From CAVQUE01 sp046290435 (GTDB lineage Bacteria; Actinomycetota; Acidimicrobiia; Acidimicrobiales; UBA8592): a stretch of DNA of 64,000 nt. Below the pieces are notes generated by a model. The model was given only the letters and a program-made list of their open reading frames with translations, was not told where the DNA came from and did no database searches. The stretch is taken from contig JBKAGO010000040.1 in the NCBI GenBank assembly GCA_046290435.1, forward strand, positions 75,338 through 139,337. Reading direction: 5' to 3'. Below are positions 54,085 through 62,883 of the stretch, in pieces (the stretch's first letter is position 1; each line of letters begins with the position of its first letter). Made by a program: the position numbers and the translations under genes.

Positions 54085-54717
54085 TCAGCCGACGCCGGCG
54101 TGGGGCCGGTCCGCCGAGCCCAACGGCAACAGTAGCTTCCGGAGGGCATACCGCCACCGCGCCCGGACCTGGTCGGAGGTGGCGCCGGCGTCGAGCTGCA
54201 GCCGGAACGACTCGTAGGAAACCACGAGGTCGATCATGTGGAGGGCGTGACTGCGCTCGTCGGCGGACAGCTGATCGAGGACGTCGGCCAGATGCCGTTC
54301 GCTCTGCTCGCGCATCTTGCGGCGGCTTTCGGTCAGCGTCTCCTGCAGCAGCGGCAGGGTCGCAGCTCGAGCTCGCACGAGCGCTGCCGCCGCGTCGGAC
54401 CGGACCCACAACAGCAGCCGGGCCTCGATCAACGCATCGATGCGGTCCTCGACCGTGCCATGCCCCTCGTGGGCGATCCGGGCGCAGGGTCCGTAGCGCT
54501 TCATCGCCGCATCGATCGCAGCTGCCAGCAACTCGTCGAGATCGCCGAAGTACCGGAAGATCGACCGCTCGGACACACCGGCCAACTCGGCGACCCGACG
54601 GATCGTCGGGATGGCCGCGCCGCCTTCGATCGCATCGAGCACCGCGTCGACGACGGTCTCTCGATTGCGCTCACGCCGAGCACTTCGCCCGTCGTGGGAG
54701 AATTGGTCTGTGGTCAT
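54085..54717 (-). CDS. TetR-family regulator
   Basis: The 210-residue protein has a TetR helix-turn-helix in residues 15-62 (TIRRVAELAGVSERSIFRYF) and a variable helical effector domain. It lies downstream of the SDR and Zn-ADH genes on the same strand after a 132-base gap and converges on cstR with only three bases between. It may regulate the ADH/SDR genes. A GGGAGG-like ribosome site is upstream of the ATG at 54717. Confidence 0.87.
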   Translation of the reverse strand: MTTDQFSHDGRSARRERNRETVVDAVLDAIEGGAAIPTIRRVAELAGVSERSIFRYFGDLDELLAAAIDAAMKRYGPCARIAHEGHGTVEDRIDALIEARLLLWVRSDAAAALVRARAATLPLLQETLTESRRKMREQSERHLADVLDQLSADERSHALHMIDLVVSYESFRLQLDAGATSDQVRARWRYALRKLLLPLGSADRPHAGVG

Positions 54718-54849
54718 TACCGGAGGTCCCCATCCTCCCGCCGCCGCACAGTGTGTCACGAGTAGCGCACGGTTGTGCAACATCGGCGTCCCGAACATCA
54801 AATCGGACCTGCCCGGCGAGCCGCCGGGTCGGCTGCGGCTCCGACCAGC

Positions 54850-55638
54850 TCAGTGGTAGCTCTGGCCGCCGTCCACGAAGTACGTGTGACCGGTCATGAA
54901 GCTGCCGGCGTCCGATGCCAACAGCAGCGCCATCCCGATGAGCTCGTCGGGATGTGCGGCCCGTCCGAGCAACGATGCCGAGGCCGCCGATCGCTGGAAC
55001 TCCTCGGGCATCGCCCGCACCATGTCGGTGTCGATCGTGCCCGGGACCAGGGCGTTGACCCGCACGCCGCGGTCGACGACCGTCGCCGCCATCGACCGGG
55101 TCGCCGCCGCCAATCCCGCCTTGGCCACGGGGTAGAGCAGGTGGTGGGCGGTGTACATGAAGGCGGCGTTGCTCAAGACGTTGATGACCGAACCCCCGCG
55201 CTCGGGCACGTGGGCCAGCGCGGCCTGCACGAGGAACACCGGGCCGCGCAGGTTGGTGTCGAGCGCCGAACTCCACGCCTCGGGGGTCACGTGATCGACC
55301 CCCAGCATCAGGGGATTCGCGGCGTTGTTGACCACGATGTCGATCTGACCGAACCGGGCGACGGTGGCATCGACGAGCGCCGTGATGTCGTCGAGGCGTC
55401 CCATGTGGGCCGCCACGGCCTCCGCCGATCCGCCGGCGTCGCGGATCTCGGCGGCGGTCTGCTCGCAGGCGTCGGCCTTGCGGCTCGACACCACGACGTT
55501 TGCCCCGGCGGCCGCGAACCCCCGGGCGATGGAACGGCCGATGCCCCTGCTGCCGCCGGTGACGATGGCAGTGCGGCCCGCCAGGGAGAACATCGCCGCC
55601 ACGTCGGGCAGCGCCACCGGGTCTGGATCGGTGTTCAT
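54850..55638 (-). CDS. SDR-family oxidoreductase
   Basis: The 262-residue classical SDR has the NAD(P) motif TGGSRGIGRSIARGF, NNAAN, a catalytic Tyr-x-x-x-Lys in LYPVAKAGLAA, and the C-terminal MTGHTYFVDGGQ. It overlaps the Zn-ADH gene by ATGA, and the two should act in one pathway on an alcohol/ketone. No specific substrate can be named. Confidence 0.9.
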   Translation of the reverse strand: MNTDPDPVALPDVAAMFSLAGRTAIVTGGSRGIGRSIARGFAAAGANVVVSSRKADACEQTAAEIRDAGGSAEAVAAHMGRLDDITALVDATVARFGQIDIVVNNAANPLMLGVDHVTPEAWSSALDTNLRGPVFLVQAALAHVPERGGSVINVLSNAAFMYTAHHLLYPVAKAGLAAATRSMAATVVDRGVRVNALVPGTIDTDMVRAMPEEFQRSAASASLLGRAAHPDELIGMALLLASDAGSFMTGHTYFVDGGQSYH

Positions 55639-56738
55639 GACGCCACCGAGACCACGGTGCGGATGCCCTGGGCGTCGCGCACGAGCCCGAAGCCCTCGTT
55701 GATGTCGTCGAGGCCCAGGCGGTGGGTGATCATCGACTCGAGATCGAGGCGTCCGGACCGCCACAGCTCGACCAGCATCGGGATGTCGCGCCGGGGATGA
55801 CAGTCGCCGAGCAGCGTGCCGATGAGCCGCTTGCCGTGGGTGGCCATGAGCACCGGCATGACCTCGACGGTGGCGAGGGTGATGTCGGCACCCACCACCA
55901 CCGCGGTGCCACCGAGCCGGATGGCCCCGAGGCAGGTGGTCACGAGCGCAGCGACGCCCGCGGCCTCGAAGGCGTAGTCGACACCGATACCGCCGGTGTC
56001 GGCCATGACCTTGGCGACGACGTCGTCGGTGGTCGGGTCGACGACCTCGGTGGCGCCGAAGTGGCGGGCCGCGTCGCGGCGTTCGGCGACCGGGTCCGAC
56101 GCGATGATGCGCCCGGCCCCTGCGAGGCGGGCACCCTGCACGACGGCGATGCCGATGCCGCCGAGGCCGGTGACCAGCACGGTCGCTCCCGGCTCGACGC
56201 GGGCGGTGTTGACGACGGCCCCGACACCGGTCTGCATCGCACAGCCGATGACGCAGGCGATCTCGAGCGGCGTGTCGTCGCTGAGCGGTGCGACGCTGCG
56301 GGCCGAGACGACCGTGTACTCGCCGAACCCGCCGACGCCGAGGCCCCGGTGCACGCACGTGTCGCCCGACGACAGCGGCGACGTACCGTCGGGGCGGAGA
56401 CCGCTCGTGAAGGCCTGGGCTTCGGGACACAACGTCGGCTGATCGCGGACACACCAGTAACAGGTCCCGCACGGCGCGAGGGGACTGATCAGGACCTTCT
56501 GGCCCACGTGGAGATCGCCGACGCCGGAGCCGACCGCCTCGATCACCCCGGCGGCCTCGTGGCCGAGGACCAACGGAGTGCGCCCGCCGCCGCCGACCTG
56601 GAGCATCGAGAGGTCCGAGTGGCAGATGCCGCACTGGTGGACCCGGACCATGATCTCGTCGGGTCGTGGGTCTTCGATGGCGATGTCGTCGCGGAGCACG
56701 AGCTCCGTCGCTCCGGTTTCGAGTACCGCAGCACGCAT
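55635..56738 (-). CDS. Zinc-dependent alcohol dehydrogenase (MDR family)
   Basis: The 367-residue protein has the catalytic zinc ligands in QCGICHSDL and LGHEAAG, the structural-zinc cysteines (PCGTCYWCVRDQPTLC) and the NAD-binding VLVTGLGGIGIAVVQGA. The sequence resembles actinobacterial NDMA-dependent-type or Rxyl_3153-type ADHs with tightly bound cofactor. A GGAGG site precedes the ATG at 56738. It heads the ADH-SDR operon, divergent from the histidine phosphatase gene. Confidence 0.9.
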   Translation of the reverse strand: MRAAVLETGATELVLRDDIAIEDPRPDEIMVRVHQCGICHSDLSMLQVGGGGRTPLVLGHEAAGVIEAVGSGVGDLHVGQKVLISPLAPCGTCYWCVRDQPTLCPEAQAFTSGLRPDGTSPLSSGDTCVHRGLGVGGFGEYTVVSARSVAPLSDDTPLEIACVIGCAMQTGVGAVVNTARVEPGATVLVTGLGGIGIAVVQGARLAGAGRIIASDPVAERRDAARHFGATEVVDPTTDDVVAKVMADTGGIGVDYAFEAAGVAALVTTCLGAIRLGGTAVVVGADITLATVEVMPVLMATHGKRLIGTLLGDCHPRRDIPMLVELWRSGRLDLESMITHRLGLDDINEGFGLVRDAQGIRTVVSVAS

Positions 56739-56872
56739 TGATGGTCCTCCGTCGAGCCTGGGTGCGAGCCTGGTGTGGCTGGTCGACGCAGCCTGGCACA
56801 CCGCCATCGTCGGCGCCCGCGACCTGCGCTGCCACCATCGCGGGCGGACCGTCGGCACCGCCCGGCGTTCAC

Positions 56873-56878
56873 TACGCT
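56873..56878 (+). promoter_or_regulatory. -10 element (TACGCT) of the histidine phosphatase gene
   Basis: TACGCT is followed by 7 bases and the GTG at 56886, which decides for that start. Confidence 0.5.
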
Positions 56879-56885
56879 CGGCCCC

Positions 56886-57566
56886 GTGCTCCCCTCCCCT
56901 GCGAACCCCATCGCCCGCGCCACCCTCTGGCAGATGCACGACGTCGAGATCGTGCTCGTCCGCCACGGCCAACAGATCCCGCTCGACCAGCGGTCCGACG
57001 ACCAGGTCACCGATCCGCCACTCACCGAGATCGGCGAACGCCAGATCGAGGCGGTCGCCGACCACCTGGCGGGCGAGGAGATCACCGCCGTCTACGCCAG
57101 CACGCTGGAGCGGGCCCACCGCACCGGCGAGGCCATCGCGGCGCGCCACGGCCTCGACGTCACCAGGGTGCACGAGATCCGCGAGGTCGAGGTGCTGGGT
57201 CGTCCCGGACCGGTCAGCGATGCCGCCGACATCGACCCGATCGTGTGGAGCGGCGGCGGCGAGCGCTTCGTCCACACCGGGCGTTGGGATTCGTTCCCCC
57301 TCGCCGAGTCGAGCGACGACTTCCGCCGCCGGGTGGGTCGCGGCATCGAGGGCATCGTGGCCCGTCATCCCGAGGGCAAGATCGTCATCGCCTGCCACGG
57401 CGGGGTGATCAACGCGTACGTGGCCGAGATCCTCGGCATCGATCGCGACTACTTCTTCCGGGCGATGCACTGTTCGGTGCATCGGGTGGTCGCCCGGCAC
57501 GAACGCCGGGTTGTGTGGAACCTCAACGAGACCCACCACCTGACCGGCGACCTCCGCACCGCATGA
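56886..57566 (+). CDS. Histidine phosphatase (phosphoglycerate mutase-like) family protein
   Basis: The 226-residue protein has the phosphohistidine motif IVLVRHGQQIPLDQ, YASTLERAHRTGEAIA and the second histidine in IVIACHGGVINAYV. It should remove phosphate from a small metabolite or protein; the substrate is unknown. The GTG at 56886 follows TACGCT by 7 bases; an ATG at 56934 would give the shorter family-like start MHDVEIVLVRHG. Its stop TGA overlaps the first ATG of a tandem repeat. Confidence 0.87.
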   Translation: MLPSPANPIARATLWQMHDVEIVLVRHGQQIPLDQRSDDQVTDPPLTEIGERQIEAVADHLAGEEITAVYASTLERAHRTGEAIAARHGLDVTRVHEIREVEVLGRPGPVSDAADIDPIVWSGGGERFVHTGRWDSFPLAESSDDFRRRVGRGIEGIVARHPEGKIVIACHGGVINAYVAEILGIDRDYFFRAMHCSVHRVVARHERRVVWNLNETHHLTGDLRTA

Positions 57567-57700
57567 GCGAAGCGGGGGCCCGCCGGCCCGGCCCGCAGGG
57601 CCAAGAGGCAGAGTCATGAGCGAAGCGGGGGCCCGCCGGCCCGGCCCGCAGGGCCAAGAGGCAGAGTCATGAGCGAAGCGGGGGCCCGCCGGCCCGGCCC
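57563..57700 (+). repeat. 53-bp tandem direct repeat (2.6 copies) spanning the DUF952 start
   Basis: The same 53-base unit begins at 57563, 57616 and 57669; the third copy runs for about 32 bases and then passes into the DUF952 gene. Each unit begins with ATG, so copies 1 and 2 each encode an 18-residue peptide MSEAGARRPGPQGQEAES whose TGA overlaps the next ATG (ATGA). The repeat thus triplicates a gene start, giving a chain of three overlapping starts. It is perfect, so recent. Confidence 0.92.
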
Positions 57701-57998
57701 GACTCTCTTCCATCTCGTCTCGGCCGCCGACTGGGAGGCAATGGTGGTCGACGGCGCCTACCGACCGCCATCGCTGGCCACCGAGGGATTCGTCCACCTG
57801 TCGGCGCCCGATCAGGTCGCGGCCACCCATGCCCGCTTCTATGCCGAGGTCCCCGAACTGCTGATCGTGTCGATCGACGAAACGGCGTTGGGTGATGCGC
57901 TGGTGTGGGAGGACCTGGTGGGTCACGGCGAGTTCCCCCACTGCTACGGCCCGGTGCCGCTGTCGGCGGTCACCGAGGTGCAGGCCTACCAGGGGTGA
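57669..57998 (+). CDS. DUF952 family protein
   Basis: The 109-residue protein shows the DUF952 pattern: LFHLVSAADWEAM, FVHLSAPDQVAATHARFY, LLIVSIDETALG and HCYGPVPLSAVTEV. The family, related to glutathione-S-transferase-like or RES-domain small proteins, has no known function. The first 11 residues (MSEAGARRPGP) come from the tandem repeat and are non-family; the true family start is near PTLFHLV. Expression may depend on the upstream chain of short ORFs. Confidence 0.85.
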   Translation: MSEAGARRPGPTLFHLVSAADWEAMVVDGAYRPPSLATEGFVHLSAPDQVAATHARFYAEVPELLIVSIDETALGDALVWEDLVGHGEFPHCYGPVPLSAVTEVQAYQG

Positions 57999-58025
57999 AC
58001 CCGGCCGACCCGGGCCGGCTGGGTC

Positions 58026-58664
58026 TCAGCGGGCGCGGAGCGCCTCGACGCCGTCGCCGGTCAGCTCGCGGCACATCGGCTTGCGCCCGGCGAGCGCCAA
58101 CAGCATCGAACGCGACGGGCCGCGGACGTGATCGCCGCAGCCGGCGCGCCAGTCGATGTCGGTGGTGTCGCAGTGCAGACCCTCGGCTCGCTGCCGGCCG
58201 CGGAAGGGACCGCTGAGGTTCACGAGCGTCGACAACGCGAGGCGGATGCGTTCGACGGGCAGCTCGAGATCCCAGCCGTTGGGCGTCATGATGTCGAGGC
58301 TGTGGATGACGACGTCGGTGAGGAACTGCTGGGGCGGCACCCCCGGCGGCAGGGTTCGGGCCTCGAGGTTGCGGCGGTGGTGTTCGCGGATCTCGTCGAC
58401 GGGTCGGGCACCGCCCTCGCGGGCCATCCGGTCCAACATCACGTCGACCCGACCGCGCGCTGCGATGATCTTGGGGAAGACGCGGCTGAGGCGAGCGTCG
58501 GGCGCTGACGCCACATGCGAGACGACCTCGCGCACCCGCCAGCCCTCGCAGAGCGTCGGCGCGTCCCAGTCGGCATCGTCGAGCCGGTCGAGAACGTCTT
58601 GGAGGTCGCGTCGTGCGGCGTCGACCTCGACGAAGGCCTCGGCCCGCGTCAGCTTCGTTTCCAT
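58026..58664 (-). CDS. Maleylpyruvate isomerase / mycothiol-dependent DinB-like protein
   Basis: The 212-residue protein matches the MDMPI N-terminal/DinB-like helical-bundle family: LDRLDDADWDAPTLCEGW with VREVVSHVASAPDARLS, which places the first metal-binding His (HVA), and a later TDVVIHSLDIMTP with a second His. Members often use mycothiol. The C-terminal part includes DIDWRAGCGDHVRGPSRSML. ATG at 58664 gives the family length; the longer ATG at 58688 adds a non-conserved tail. Confidence 0.82.
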   Translation of the reverse strand: METKLTRAEAFVEVDAARRDLQDVLDRLDDADWDAPTLCEGWRVREVVSHVASAPDARLSRVFPKIIAARGRVDVMLDRMAREGGARPVDEIREHHRRNLEARTLPPGVPPQQFLTDVVIHSLDIMTPNGWDLELPVERIRLALSTLVNLSGPFRGRQRAEGLHCDTTDIDWRAGCGDHVRGPSRSMLLALAGRKPMCRELTGDGVEALRAR

Positions 58665-58786
58665 CGGCCTCGGTTCCCTCCCGGCCACTGGGTTCGTGCG
58701 ACCGTGAATGGTAGGCAGATCGGCCGCCGAAGCGTGAATTCGAGGCAGCTGTCACGCCGGAGCCCGTACACGCGGAGCTCCAGCGG

Positions 58787-59746
58787 TCAGGCCGCTGCCG
58801 ATACGGGGCTCTTTCGGTACGAGTCGATCGTGGCGCGCAGCGTGTCGTCCAGCGGCGTCGGTTCGATGTCGAACTCGGCGGTCGTCTCGGCTGCGTCGAT
58901 GACGAACGGCTGCTCGAACTGGTAGGCGACCTTGCGGATCTCACGCATGTCGGCCGAGAAGAGACCGGCTGCAGCCAGTGCGATCCGGGGAACCGACCGG
59001 ACCTTCACCGGTTCGACGCCGGCGAGTTCGGCCATGCGGTCGATCATCTCCCGTGCCGACTGCGGCGGCGCCGTCGGTACGTGCCACGCCCGGCCCCAGG
59101 CCCGCTCGTCGGCACCGAGGGCGACGAGGGTGCGGGCGACGTCGTGGATGGCGGTCCAACTGTGCGGGGCGTCGGGGTCGCCGAGGACAGAGACGCTCTT
59201 GCCTGCGAGCACCTTGGGGACGACGCGGTCGCCGAGGTGTCCGTTCTTGCCGACGCCGGGGCCGATGAAGTCCGACGCGCGGGCCTCGGTGGCGCGGATG
59301 TGCCCGGCTTCGTGCGCGGCCAGGGCGTCGCGCCACATGGCGGCGCGGATCTCGCCCTTGTCGTTGGGCGGGTCGAGGGGATCGGTCGCCCGCATCGGGC
59401 GGGTCGGGGGCGCATACGCGTAGAGGTTGCTCAGGGTCACCAGGACGGCGCCGCTCGATTCGGCTGCCGCGAGGAGCGACGCGGCCAACGGCGGCCATGC
59501 GGTGTGCCACTCGGTGTAGGCCGGGTTGGCGCAGTTGGTGATGGTGGCGGCGCCCCGGGCCAGTTCCGACAGCCGGGCCGCATCGTTGGCGTCGGCGGCG
59601 ATGCGTTCGATGCTGGCGTGGACGGGGCCGCCTCCGGAGCGGCTGACCAGGCGGACGTGGTCGCCCTGGTCGGCCAGGACGCGGGCCGTGGCTGCACCGG
59701 TCGCACCGGCGCCGACCACGAGGTGGGTGGTTTGGGGTCCGTTCAT
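58787..59746 (-). CDS. NAD-binding epimerase/dehydratase-like protein
   Basis: The 319-residue protein starts HLVVGAGATGAATARVLADQ, a variant Rossmann loop, and has TLSNLYAYAPPTRPM with a Tyr in place of the usual SDR catalytic pattern, then DFIGPGVGKNGHLGDRV and SWTAIHDVARTLVALG, as in NmrA/extended-SDR proteins. The first control-region site of the TetR operator pair is 77 bases upstream of the ATG. It is divergent from the TetR gene and is its likely target. Reaction unknown. Confidence 0.85.
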   Translation of the reverse strand: MNGPQTTHLVVGAGATGAATARVLADQGDHVRLVSRSGGGPVHASIERIAADANDAARLSELARGAATITNCANPAYTEWHTAWPPLAASLLAAAESSGAVLVTLSNLYAYAPPTRPMRATDPLDPPNDKGEIRAAMWRDALAAHEAGHIRATEARASDFIGPGVGKNGHLGDRVVPKVLAGKSVSVLGDPDAPHSWTAIHDVARTLVALGADERAWGRAWHVPTAPPQSAREMIDRMAELAGVEPVKVRSVPRIALAAAGLFSADMREIRKVAYQFEQPFVIDAAETTAEFDIEPTPLDDTLRATIDSYRKSPVSAAA

Positions 59747-59823
59747 CGCGGGAATCGCCTTTCGAGTCGGCCCGAGGCGGGCCAGGTGTCTGCTGGGATG
59801 AATCGGAGCGGAGATCCGTTCCG

Positions 59824-59879
59824 AGAGCACTGCTCACAGTTTGCACGCGAGGTCACTGGGAAGTCAAGAGCACTGCTCT
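59824..59879. promoter_or_regulatory. Two TetR operators in the divergent control region
   Basis: AGAGCACTGCTCA (59824-59836) and AGAGCACTGCTCT (59867-59879) are 13-base palindromes with a central C, 43 bases centre to centre. The second is perfect. They lie between the epimerase-like and tetR genes and are most likely bound by that TetR protein. Confidence 0.72.
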
Positions 59880-59921
59880 CGATTCGTATCTCCGATCTTG
59901 CAAACCGGGCCCGCCGCCGCC

Positions 59922-60740
59922 ATGCTGCGGGCCATGGCCGACGCCCAGCCACCGAACACCGCGCACGACGAGACCCCGCCCGACGAAACTCCGCCCGACG
60001 AGACCGCACCCACGAAGACCCAGCGCGGCATCCGCGCCCGCGTGCGCGACGAGCTGACCCGTGAGATCAAGCGGTCGGCGCGCGACCAGCTGGCCACCGC
60101 AGGCGCCGATGCGTTGTCGTTGCGGGCCATCGCCCGTGATCTCGACATGGCGTCATCGGCCATCTACCGGTACTTCGCCAGCCGCGACGACCTGCTGACC
60201 GCGCTGATCATCGACGCGTACGACACGGTCGGCGCCCTGGTGGAGACCGCCGAGGCCGCGGTCGCCCGCGACGACCACCTGGGCCGCTGGCGCACCATCG
60301 GCACCACCCTGCGGACCTGGGCCAAGGAGAACCCCCACGAGTACGCCCTGATCTACGGCAGCCCCGTGCCGGGCTACGTCGCGCCGGCCGACACCATCGG
60401 GCCGGCCACGCGCATCCCGGCGGTCATGCTCGGCCTGCTCGCGGACGTGCATGCGGCGGGCACCGAGCCGGCGACCGGCGGCGGCGATCCGGAGCCCGGC
60501 GACGCCGACGGCGACCTCGGGTTCGACGAGGCCACGCTCGCCGAGCTCCGGGCCATCGGGGCGTTCGCCGAGGCCGACCTACCACCGTTGGTCGTCCTCG
60601 ACGGTCTCCGGGCCTGGGGCGAGGTGTTCGGGCTGCTCAGCCTCGAACTGTTCGGCCACTTCGCCAACGTCATCACCGACATGGACGCCTTCTTCGACAA
60701 CGCGCTCGAGCGGTCGGGGCGCGCCATCGGCGCACGCTGA
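59922..60740 (+). CDS. TetR-family regulator (TetR_C_13-like)
   Basis: The 272-residue protein has an extended, repeat-rich N-terminal tail (DETPPDETPPDETAPTKT), a TetR helix-turn-helix (LSLRAIARDLDMASSAIYRY) and an effector domain with RTWAKENPHEYALIYGSPVPGY. The start is uncertain: ATG at 59922 or 59934. Upstream TTG starts would lie inside the operator and are unlikely. It probably represses the divergent epimerase-like gene through the two palindromes. Confidence 0.85.
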   Translation: MLRAMADAQPPNTAHDETPPDETPPDETAPTKTQRGIRARVRDELTREIKRSARDQLATAGADALSLRAIARDLDMASSAIYRYFASRDDLLTALIIDAYDTVGALVETAEAAVARDDHLGRWRTIGTTLRTWAKENPHEYALIYGSPVPGYVAPADTIGPATRIPAVMLGLLADVHAAGTEPATGGGDPEPGDADGDLGFDEATLAELRAIGAFAEADLPPLVVLDGLRAWGEVFGLLSLELFGHFANVITDMDAFFDNALERSGRAIGAR

Positions 60741-60764
60741 ATCGCCTGAGCGGCCGCCCAGACC

Positions 60765-61526
60765 TCAGCGCGCCGTCCAGCCCCCGTCGACCATGAGGGT
60801 GTGACCGGTGATGTAGGAGCCGGCGTCGGATGCCAACAGCAGCGTCGCGCCGTCGAGCTCGTCCAGGCGCCCCGGACGGCGCATCGGCGTGTTGCGCTCG
60901 ATCCACTTGGCGCCGCTCTCGTCGGCGATCATGCCTTCGGTCAGCTCGGTCTCGAAGTAGCCCGGCGCGATGGCGTTGACCCGGATGCCGTGGCGGGCCC
61001 ACTGCAGGGCCAGCTCCCGGGTGAGGTTGACCAGGCCCGCCTTCGACGCGGCGTAGGCGGCCTGGTTGTTGGGGGCGCTGCCGACGAACCCGTGGACCGA
61101 CGCGATGCCGATGATCGAGCCCGAGCCCTGGTCGCGCATCGGGTGCGCCACCAGCTGCGACAGCAGGAAGCAGGCGTTGAGGTTGAGCTCGATCGTGGCC
61201 CGGAAGTCCTCCATCGGCTCGTCGATAGCGAGCTGGGCGTCGCTGCGGCCGGCGTTGTTGATCAACACGTCGACGCGGCCGTGGGTGGCGACGACGTCGG
61301 CGATCAGGGCCCGGCAGGCGTCGTCGTCGGTGACGTCGCAGGCGGCGGGGTGGATGCTCGGGACCTCGGCGGCCAACTGCTCGAGGCGGTCGGTGCGGCG
61401 GGCCACGGCGACCACCGTCGCTCCGGCGCCGGCCAGGGTCTGGGCCATGTGCCGTCCGATGCCGCTCGAGGCGCCGGTCACGACGGCGACGCGGCCGGTC
61501 AGGTCGAAGATGTCGGGGGTAGCCAT
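60765..61526 (-). CDS. SDR-family oxidoreductase
   Basis: The 253-residue classical SDR has VAVVTGASSGIGRHMAQTL, NNAGR, YAASKAGLVNLTREL (Tyr-x-x-x-Lys) and TGHTLMVDGGWTAR. The family includes many ketoacyl/gluconate dehydrogenases. A GAGAGGA ribosome site precedes the ATG at 61526. It lies downstream of the MaoC-like gene on the same strand, 115 bases away, and may belong to the same acyl-CoA pathway. Confidence 0.9.
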   Translation of the reverse strand: MATPDIFDLTGRVAVVTGASSGIGRHMAQTLAGAGATVVAVARRTDRLEQLAAEVPSIHPAACDVTDDDACRALIADVVATHGRVDVLINNAGRSDAQLAIDEPMEDFRATIELNLNACFLLSQLVAHPMRDQGSGSIIGIASVHGFVGSAPNNQAAYAASKAGLVNLTRELALQWARHGIRVNAIAPGYFETELTEGMIADESGAKWIERNTPMRRPGRLDELDGATLLLASDAGSYITGHTLMVDGGWTAR

Positions 61527-61641
61527 GGGGTGATCCTCTCGGGAAAGACGCAGCGGGCGGCGCCGGCGGTGCTGTTGGTCGCGGTGGTTGGTGGCGGCGG
61601 TCGTGACGGGAGACCGCGGGAGGCGGCGGCCGGGGACCTCG

Positions 61642-62655
61642 TCAGCGGCAGAAGACGAGCGGTACCCAGTCGAGCACGTCGGCCACGTCATCGCCGCGGT
61701 GGGCCCGCACGATCGTGCGGAAGGCCCGCAGCCGACCGCCGGCGACGGGCTGCTCGGCGATCAGGGTGTGGGTCGACGACAGCAGGTCGCCCTCGAACAC
61801 CGGGCCCGTGTGGTCGCAGCTGTGCCAGCCGATGACGGTGGCGATGTCGGGGAGCAGGCGGCTGAGCGACGCCTGCGCCAGAGCGACGGTGTGGCCGCCG
61901 TACACGAGGCGCTGCGGGTACGGCGACGCCTCGGCGTCGCGGTGGATGGCGGCGACGTTGTGGGTGAGGCGCACCAGCGCGGTGGCGCCGTCGACGACGT
62001 CGCGCAGCTGGTCGATGCGGGTCTCGTCGATGTCCCAGTCGGTCGGCGAGCCGAGCGGTGCGAGGTCCCAGCCGGTGGGCACGAAGGCCGCTGCGGCGTC
62101 GAGGTCCACGTCGCCGCCGGCCGAACCGATCTCGTCGGCGTGGCCGGGCAGGGTGTCGCCGCGCAGGCGGATGAGCGGGCAGCGCTGGTAGTCGAGGACT
62201 GGTTCGGCGTCGTCGAGGGTGGTGCCGGCGGTCGTGACGATGCCGAGCAGCGCCTTGCCTCGGGGCGCCTGACCCTCGCGACGCGACCCGTCGGCCATGG
62301 CCAGCACCCGAGTCGTCGTCGAGAGCGTCTCGCCCTCGAAGACGGGGCGGCGCAACAGCACCCCGCGGTAGAAGAGGTTGGCGATGACCCGCTTGGTGGC
62401 CACCGTGCTGGCGCCGACCGACAGGTGCAGCACCAACCCCGGGCTCGCGAGCCGACGTGGTTGGCCGGTGACCGCCTGGGCCAGGCGGGCGTCGAGGACG
62501 AGCGGGAGCGCCTCGCCGGCGATGGCCTGGTACGCGGCGCCGATACCGGAGTCGAGCGTGACCGCCGGCGGCGACGCGAAGACGTGGCCGGGCGCGAGGT
62601 CGTCGTAGTAGGGCCCGTCGGGTGGGCAGGGCCAGGGCTGGTCGTCGCCGTGCAT
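61642..62655 (-). CDS. MaoC-like double hot-dog protein (acyl-CoA hydratase/dehydratase-like)
   Basis: The 337-residue protein contains two hot-dog folds. Each has a MaoC-type segment: GLVLHLSVGASTVATKRVIANLFYR in the first and YGGHTVALAQASLSRLLPDI with WHSCDHTGPVFEGDLL in the second. MaoC-like proteins hydrate enoyl-CoAs; mesaconyl-CoA-type hydratases also have two hot-dog units. The active-site Asp and His cannot be assigned with certainty, so the substrate stays open. Confidence 0.78.
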   Translation of the reverse strand: MHGDDQPWPCPPDGPYYDDLAPGHVFASPPAVTLDSGIGAAYQAIAGEALPLVLDARLAQAVTGQPRRLASPGLVLHLSVGASTVATKRVIANLFYRGVLLRRPVFEGETLSTTTRVLAMADGSRREGQAPRGKALLGIVTTAGTTLDDAEPVLDYQRCPLIRLRGDTLPGHADEIGSAGGDVDLDAAAAFVPTGWDLAPLGSPTDWDIDETRIDQLRDVVDGATALVRLTHNVAAIHRDAEASPYPQRLVYGGHTVALAQASLSRLLPDIATVIGWHSCDHTGPVFEGDLLSSTHTLIAEQPVAGGRLRAFRTIVRAHRGDDVADVLDWVPLVFCR

Positions 62656-62883
62656 GGCCGAGAGCCTCGCGCACCCGCACGGCCCGAGCCCAACAACACG
62701 TACGGGAAGACTCGGGGTTGCGCCGATGGCGACGACTTGCCGGATCCCGGCGTGCCGCTCCCGCTCTGGTTCGCCGAGCGCACGGGCCGCTCGGGCCCGG
62801 GCCGAACGGCCGGAGGAGCCAGGTCCGGTAGCATCACCCGACGGTCCCGGCGACGTGCGAGCGTGGGACCGAAAGGCTCCGAC
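62656..62883. other. Intergenic region between the MaoC-like and guaB-like genes
   Basis: No gene is supported. The 228 bases hold the divergent promoters; a GAAAGG ribosome site lies before the GTG of the guaB-like gene. Confidence 0.4.
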
